Origin: JACJYC01 sp964558465
GTDB lineage: Bacteria; Bacteroidota; Bacteroidia; Chitinophagales; Saprospiraceae
Direction of reading: 5' to 3'
NCBI GenBank assembly: GCA_964558465.1
Contig: CAZLEF010000094.1
Span: 1 to 28,034 of the forward strand
Length of the DNA stretch: 28,034 bases
In this document: in pieces, positions 25,101 to 28,034 of the stretch
Layout: the number at the start of each line of letters is the position of its first letter
Numbering within the stretch: the first letter of the stretch is position 1
Translations under genes and position numbers: made by a program
Notes under the pieces: model-generated
What the model was told of the DNA's origin: nothing
What the model saw: only the letters and a program-made list of their open reading frames with translations
Database searches by the model: none

Positions 25101-28034
25101 ACTCGAAGTATTGCCGCAAAGATCATGAACGGTGTACGTGTAGGTCCGCTCGACATGGCATCCATCGGTAGAACTTGCAATGGCGACACTCACATGGTCG
25201 ATACCGCAATTGTCAGTCGCCTGAACAGCATCCGGATCCGGGTCGGGGATACTGGCAGGGTTACAACCCAGGTCTGCTCCCGGAGGACAGAATGTGATAT
25301 CGGGATCTTCAGTATCCGTTGTATATTCAAAGGTCTGGGTACAACTGGCCGAATTGCCGCAGAGGTCGTAAACCGTATAGGTATAGGTCAGTTCTACCTG
25401 GCATCCGTTGGTCGAACTGGCAACGTCCACGTCGATGTAATCCACACCGCAATCCTCAGATACTTCCAGCGCCCCGGGATCCGGTTGCGGTATTTCATCC
25501 GGGTTGCAGCCCAGATCTCCGCCCGGCGGGCAGTAGGTAATCACAGGATCTCCAGTGTCCGTTGCATAAATAAACCGCTGGGTACAGGTTGACGAATTAT
25601 TGCATCCGTCGGTAGCCCGGTAAGTCCGGGTTATGATCAATGGATCGCCGGCGCATCCGGAGCCTTCGTTGCTTTCATCTCCAAGCCATTCTACCAGGAT
25701 ATCCTCGCAGCTTGAGTAACAAGTGCCCGTCGTGATATTCAGGTTATAAATATCCTGACCCAGTTTAACCTGTACATCAAAGGAAGAGGGCGCCGCTCCA
25801 CCAGGCAACGTGAACTGGAAGGTCTCCGTTTCTCCGGGGTTGAATGGGCTTCCTATCGACTCAAATTTGATGCTGTAGTACGGGTTATTGGTCGGATTTT
25901 CAACGTTGTAATTACCGAGTGTTCCCTGGTAAGTGGAACCGTTGGCCGGGGTAACGGCTACTACCCCTGCCGGTAACGAAAACACCACGTTGGAAACATT
26001 TTTGTCGCAATTGTTCGTAACCTGGATTGAATAAGTCGTCGTTCCATTGGCGTTTGAAACCTTTGAAACAAAGGTGATCGTGATGCACCCTTCCGTGACT
26101 TCGCAATTGATGACTTCCGGAACACAACAGTTGTCCGTTACTGATACGGAAGATATATCCGGCTCGGGCAGAGCCTGACTACACGGAATATTCACCATAT
26201 CAGCCGGGCAGACAATCACCGGGCCTTCCGTATCGACTTTCCAGGTGATGGTGCGAGAAACGGTAAGGGCAGGATTGCCACAGGCATCGGTAACATTCCA
26301 GCTTCTGGTCTGCGACCTGAAGCAGCCGTCGATTTGTACATCTCCGTTTGTCCGTACAGGTATGACTTCGCCGCAATTATCAGTAGCCGTCGCAGTGCCC
26401 AACGCCGCATTGATCGCATCAGCGCCTGGGTTGCATCCCAGATAAGTATTGTTGGGTACCGAGCCTGTAGCCGTGATGACCGGCGCTTCCGTATCTACCG
26501 TCCAGGTAAAGGTCTGCGAACAGGAATTTTGGTTGTTGCATTGATCTTTGGCATAATAGGTATGCGTTACGCTCCACACGCAACCAACATTGGTCGGCGT
26601 GCCGGCAACCACCCATTCTTCCGCGATACCGCAATTGTCCGTCCATTCCGCTTCGCCGGGCGCGTATTCCCAAGGTTCGGGATTGCAACCCAGTTCTCCG
26701 CCTTCAGGACAAGATACCAATTCCGGATTTTCCGTATCCATCCGCAATGTGAATGTCGAAGAGCAGGAAGCACTATTACAATCGTCGCTCGCCGAGTAGT
26801 TAATCGTGATGACGATGTCTTCATTGCCGCATGCGCTTGGTGGCGTCTGATACGGCGCAAGGTTGGTCGACGTCGGGCTGCACCCGCCGATGGTCGTGAA
26901 GCCTGCCAGCCATGCCGCATAAGCCGTGTTGATGTCCGCCTGGCTTGCACACGCGCCTACCGTTACCGGCGTCGGGCAACTGACGCTCAGCGCAGGTTGT
27001 GCCGGGATGGTGAACGTGGAGGAGCAGTCGTCCTCGTTGCAGTCGTCCCAGGCCTCGTAGTGGATCGTGATGACGATCGGGCCGTCGCTGCACGCCGTGG
27101 GCGGCGTCTGGTACGGCGCCAGATTGGTCGAAGTCGGGCTGCACCCGCCGATCGTCTGGAAGCCCGCCAGCCACGCCGCATAGGCTGTATTGATGTCCGC
27201 CTGGCTCGTGCATGCGCCTACCGTCACCGGGTCGGGGCAAACAACGCTCAGGGCTGGTTGTGCCGGGATGGTGAACGTGGAGGAGCAGTCGTCCTCGTTG
27301 CAGTCGTCCCNNNNNNNNNNNNNNNNNNNNNNNNNNNNNNNNNNNNNNNNNNNNNNNNNNNNNNNNNNNNNNNNNNNNNNNNNNNNNNNNNNNNNNNNNN
27401 NNNNNNNNNNGGAAGCCCGCCAGCCACGCCGCATAGGCTGTATTGATGTCCGCCTGGCTCGTGCAGGCGCCTACCGTCACCGGATCGGGGCAGACCACGC
27501 TCAACGCCGGTTGCGCCGGGATGGTGAATGTCGAGGAACACTCATCTTCGTTGCAGTCGTCCCAGGCCGAGTAGTTAATCGTGATGACAATCGGGCCGTC
27601 GCTGCACGCCGTGGGCGGCGTCTGGTACGGCGCCAGATTGGTAGAGGTCGGGCTGCACCCGCCGATGGTCTGGAAGCCCGCCAGCCAGGTTGCATAGGCT
27701 GTGTTGATGTCCGCCTGACTTGTGCATGCGCCTACCGTTACCGGGTCGGGGCATACCACGCTCAGGGCCGGGGTCACTTTCCACGTATAGGTCACGCTGC
27801 ATGTGCCTTCATTCCCGCATCCGTCCGTATAGGTGAACGTCCGCGTCAGGCTCCGGTCGCAGCCCTCCAGATCCACATTGCTGTCGCTGTAATCGCTGGT
27901 TGATCCCGTTCCGTCGCAGTTATCCGTCCAGTCCACACTCGTCGGGATTGCATCCGGGATATCCCCCGTCGAGGCCGGGTTGCAGCCCAGGTCGCCGCCC
28001 GCAGGGCAGGCCAGCACCGGGTCTTCCCCGTCCA
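22161..28034 (-). CDS. Giant HYR-repeat surface/secreted protein with type IX sorting domain (5' partial, gapped)
   Basis: The gene is open at the right edge of the window and interrupted by a 100-N gap; over 1900 codons are visible. From the N-terminal side: one HYR-like module with LGCNP, four 87-residue Cys-rich repeats, about fourteen further HYR-like modules marked by V/TDxxxPP-type openings and TDACGN or TDNCG motifs, a DUF11-like conserved-repeat insertion (about 25725-26110), a SprB/PKD-like domain (GGQAPYTYHWE, about 22490-22720) and a C-terminal type A sorting domain (FDLYPNPAS to the end, 22164-22412). It should be exported by Sec, passed through the type IX system and fixed to or released from the surface, acting in adhesion or matrix formation; that role is inferred. 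The true start is not in the window. The reading frame changes across the N gap, which is an assembly effect and not a real frameshift. Confidence 0.93.
22164..22412 (-). other. Type IX secretion system C-terminal sorting domain
   Basis: The last 83 residues begin HFDLYPNPAS, contain GKLEVIDIFGKPVRTI and ELDLSELINGTYLIRL, and end in a short basic tail (VIVRN). This order of PNP, the IFG/ GKPV strand and the NGTYLIRL strand is that of the Por-secretion type A domain, recognised by the type IX machinery and usually cut off after export. Confidence 0.92.
26736..27771 (-). repeat. Tandem array of four 261-bp (87-residue) repeats
   Basis: In translation order: copy A 27511-27771, copy B from 27510 across the N gap to 27258, copy C 26997-27257, and the divergent copy D 26736-26996. 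Each opens PALSVxCPxPVTVGAC and contains QADINTAYAxWLAGF, TIGGCSPTSTNLAPYQ and DDCN. Copies A to C are nearly identical even at silent positions, whereas D has many changes (for example SACGNEDIV and the loss of IPAQ). This points to recent duplication or homogenisation. Each unit has conserved cysteines at positions 8, 16, 39, 56, 73 and 78. Confidence 0.93.
27311..27410. other. Assembly gap of 100 N inside repeat copy B
   Basis: Exactly 100 N, a conventional placeholder for unknown length. The left and right flanks are both parts of the same 87-residue unit: the N-terminal side stops after AAWLAGF and the C-terminal side resumes at DDCNEDD. Completing one unit needs 108 nt, so the true length is expected to be 108 plus a multiple of 261, and both values restore the frame. 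Confidence 0.95.

Noticed and set aside
26821..27434. A genuine frameshift or two separate genes at the N gap
   Set aside because: The frame change is explained by the conventional 100-N length; restoring the 108 missing bases of the repeat unit rejoins the frames. Out-of-frame peptides on either side (Arg-rich) are artefacts.
26736..27771. CRISPR array
   Set aside because: The units are 261 bp, contiguous and coding, with no unique spacers between short repeats.
26334..27903. Long plus-strand open frames rich in Arg and Ala opposite the HYR protein
   Set aside because: They mirror the tandem repeats and cross the N gap. The minus-strand frame is the one with conserved cysteines, HYR motifs and a sorting domain.

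Overview
The window looks like a contig from a member of the Bacteroidota, most likely a Saprospira-like lineage and probably a metagenome assembly, because one run of exactly 100 N interrupts it. The evidence is a SusC/SusD pair, a C-terminal type IX secretion sorting domain on a giant HYR-type repeat protein, several -7 boxes of the Bacteroidota form TAnnTTTG, and mostly A-rich leaders without clear Shine-Dalgarno sites. No rRNA, tRNA, insertion sequence or CRISPR array was seen.

Layout. 1-269: tandem short repeats, then a leader. 270-5400: housekeeping and central metabolism on the + strand: the ABC-F translation factor EttA, thioredoxin reductase, class II fructose-bisphosphate aldolase, and a Gfo/Idh/MocA sugar-nucleotide-type oxidoreductase. 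5506-7844: a predicted lipoprotein translationally coupled to a polyprenyl-phosphate sugar transferase (exopolysaccharide initiation). 7845-8389: a long intergenic stretch with inverted repeats. 8390-12888: an orphan SusC/SusD outer-membrane uptake pair closed by a strong intrinsic terminator. 13043-14900: a small Fe-S protein convergent with adenine deaminase. 15005-16159: an AT-richer AAA/DUF4143 ATPase with a perfect palindrome lying on its predicted transcription start. 16281-18092: DnaX. 18207-22046: a Crp/Fnr-type regulator followed 12 nt later by a UvrD-like helicase fused to a PD-(D/E)XK nuclease. 22161-28034 (- strand, 5' end outside the window): a Cys-rich surface or secreted HYR-repeat protein ending in a type IX sorting domain.

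The observations most worth following up are: (1) a nine-A slippery run in dnaX immediately after domain III, with a stop codon two codons later in the -1 frame and another stop close by in the +1 frame, which would yield a gamma-like short subunit; (2) the promoter-overlapping palindrome of the AAA/DUF4143 gene; (3) a tandem array of near-identical 261-bp units in the adhesin, whose phase shows that the 100-N gap really stands for 108 bp plus a multiple of 261; (4) several intergenic regions built from short repeated words that fold into long inverted repeats. I do not see a convincing new multi-gene system. The novelty here is mainly in regulation and recoding and in the repeat protein.
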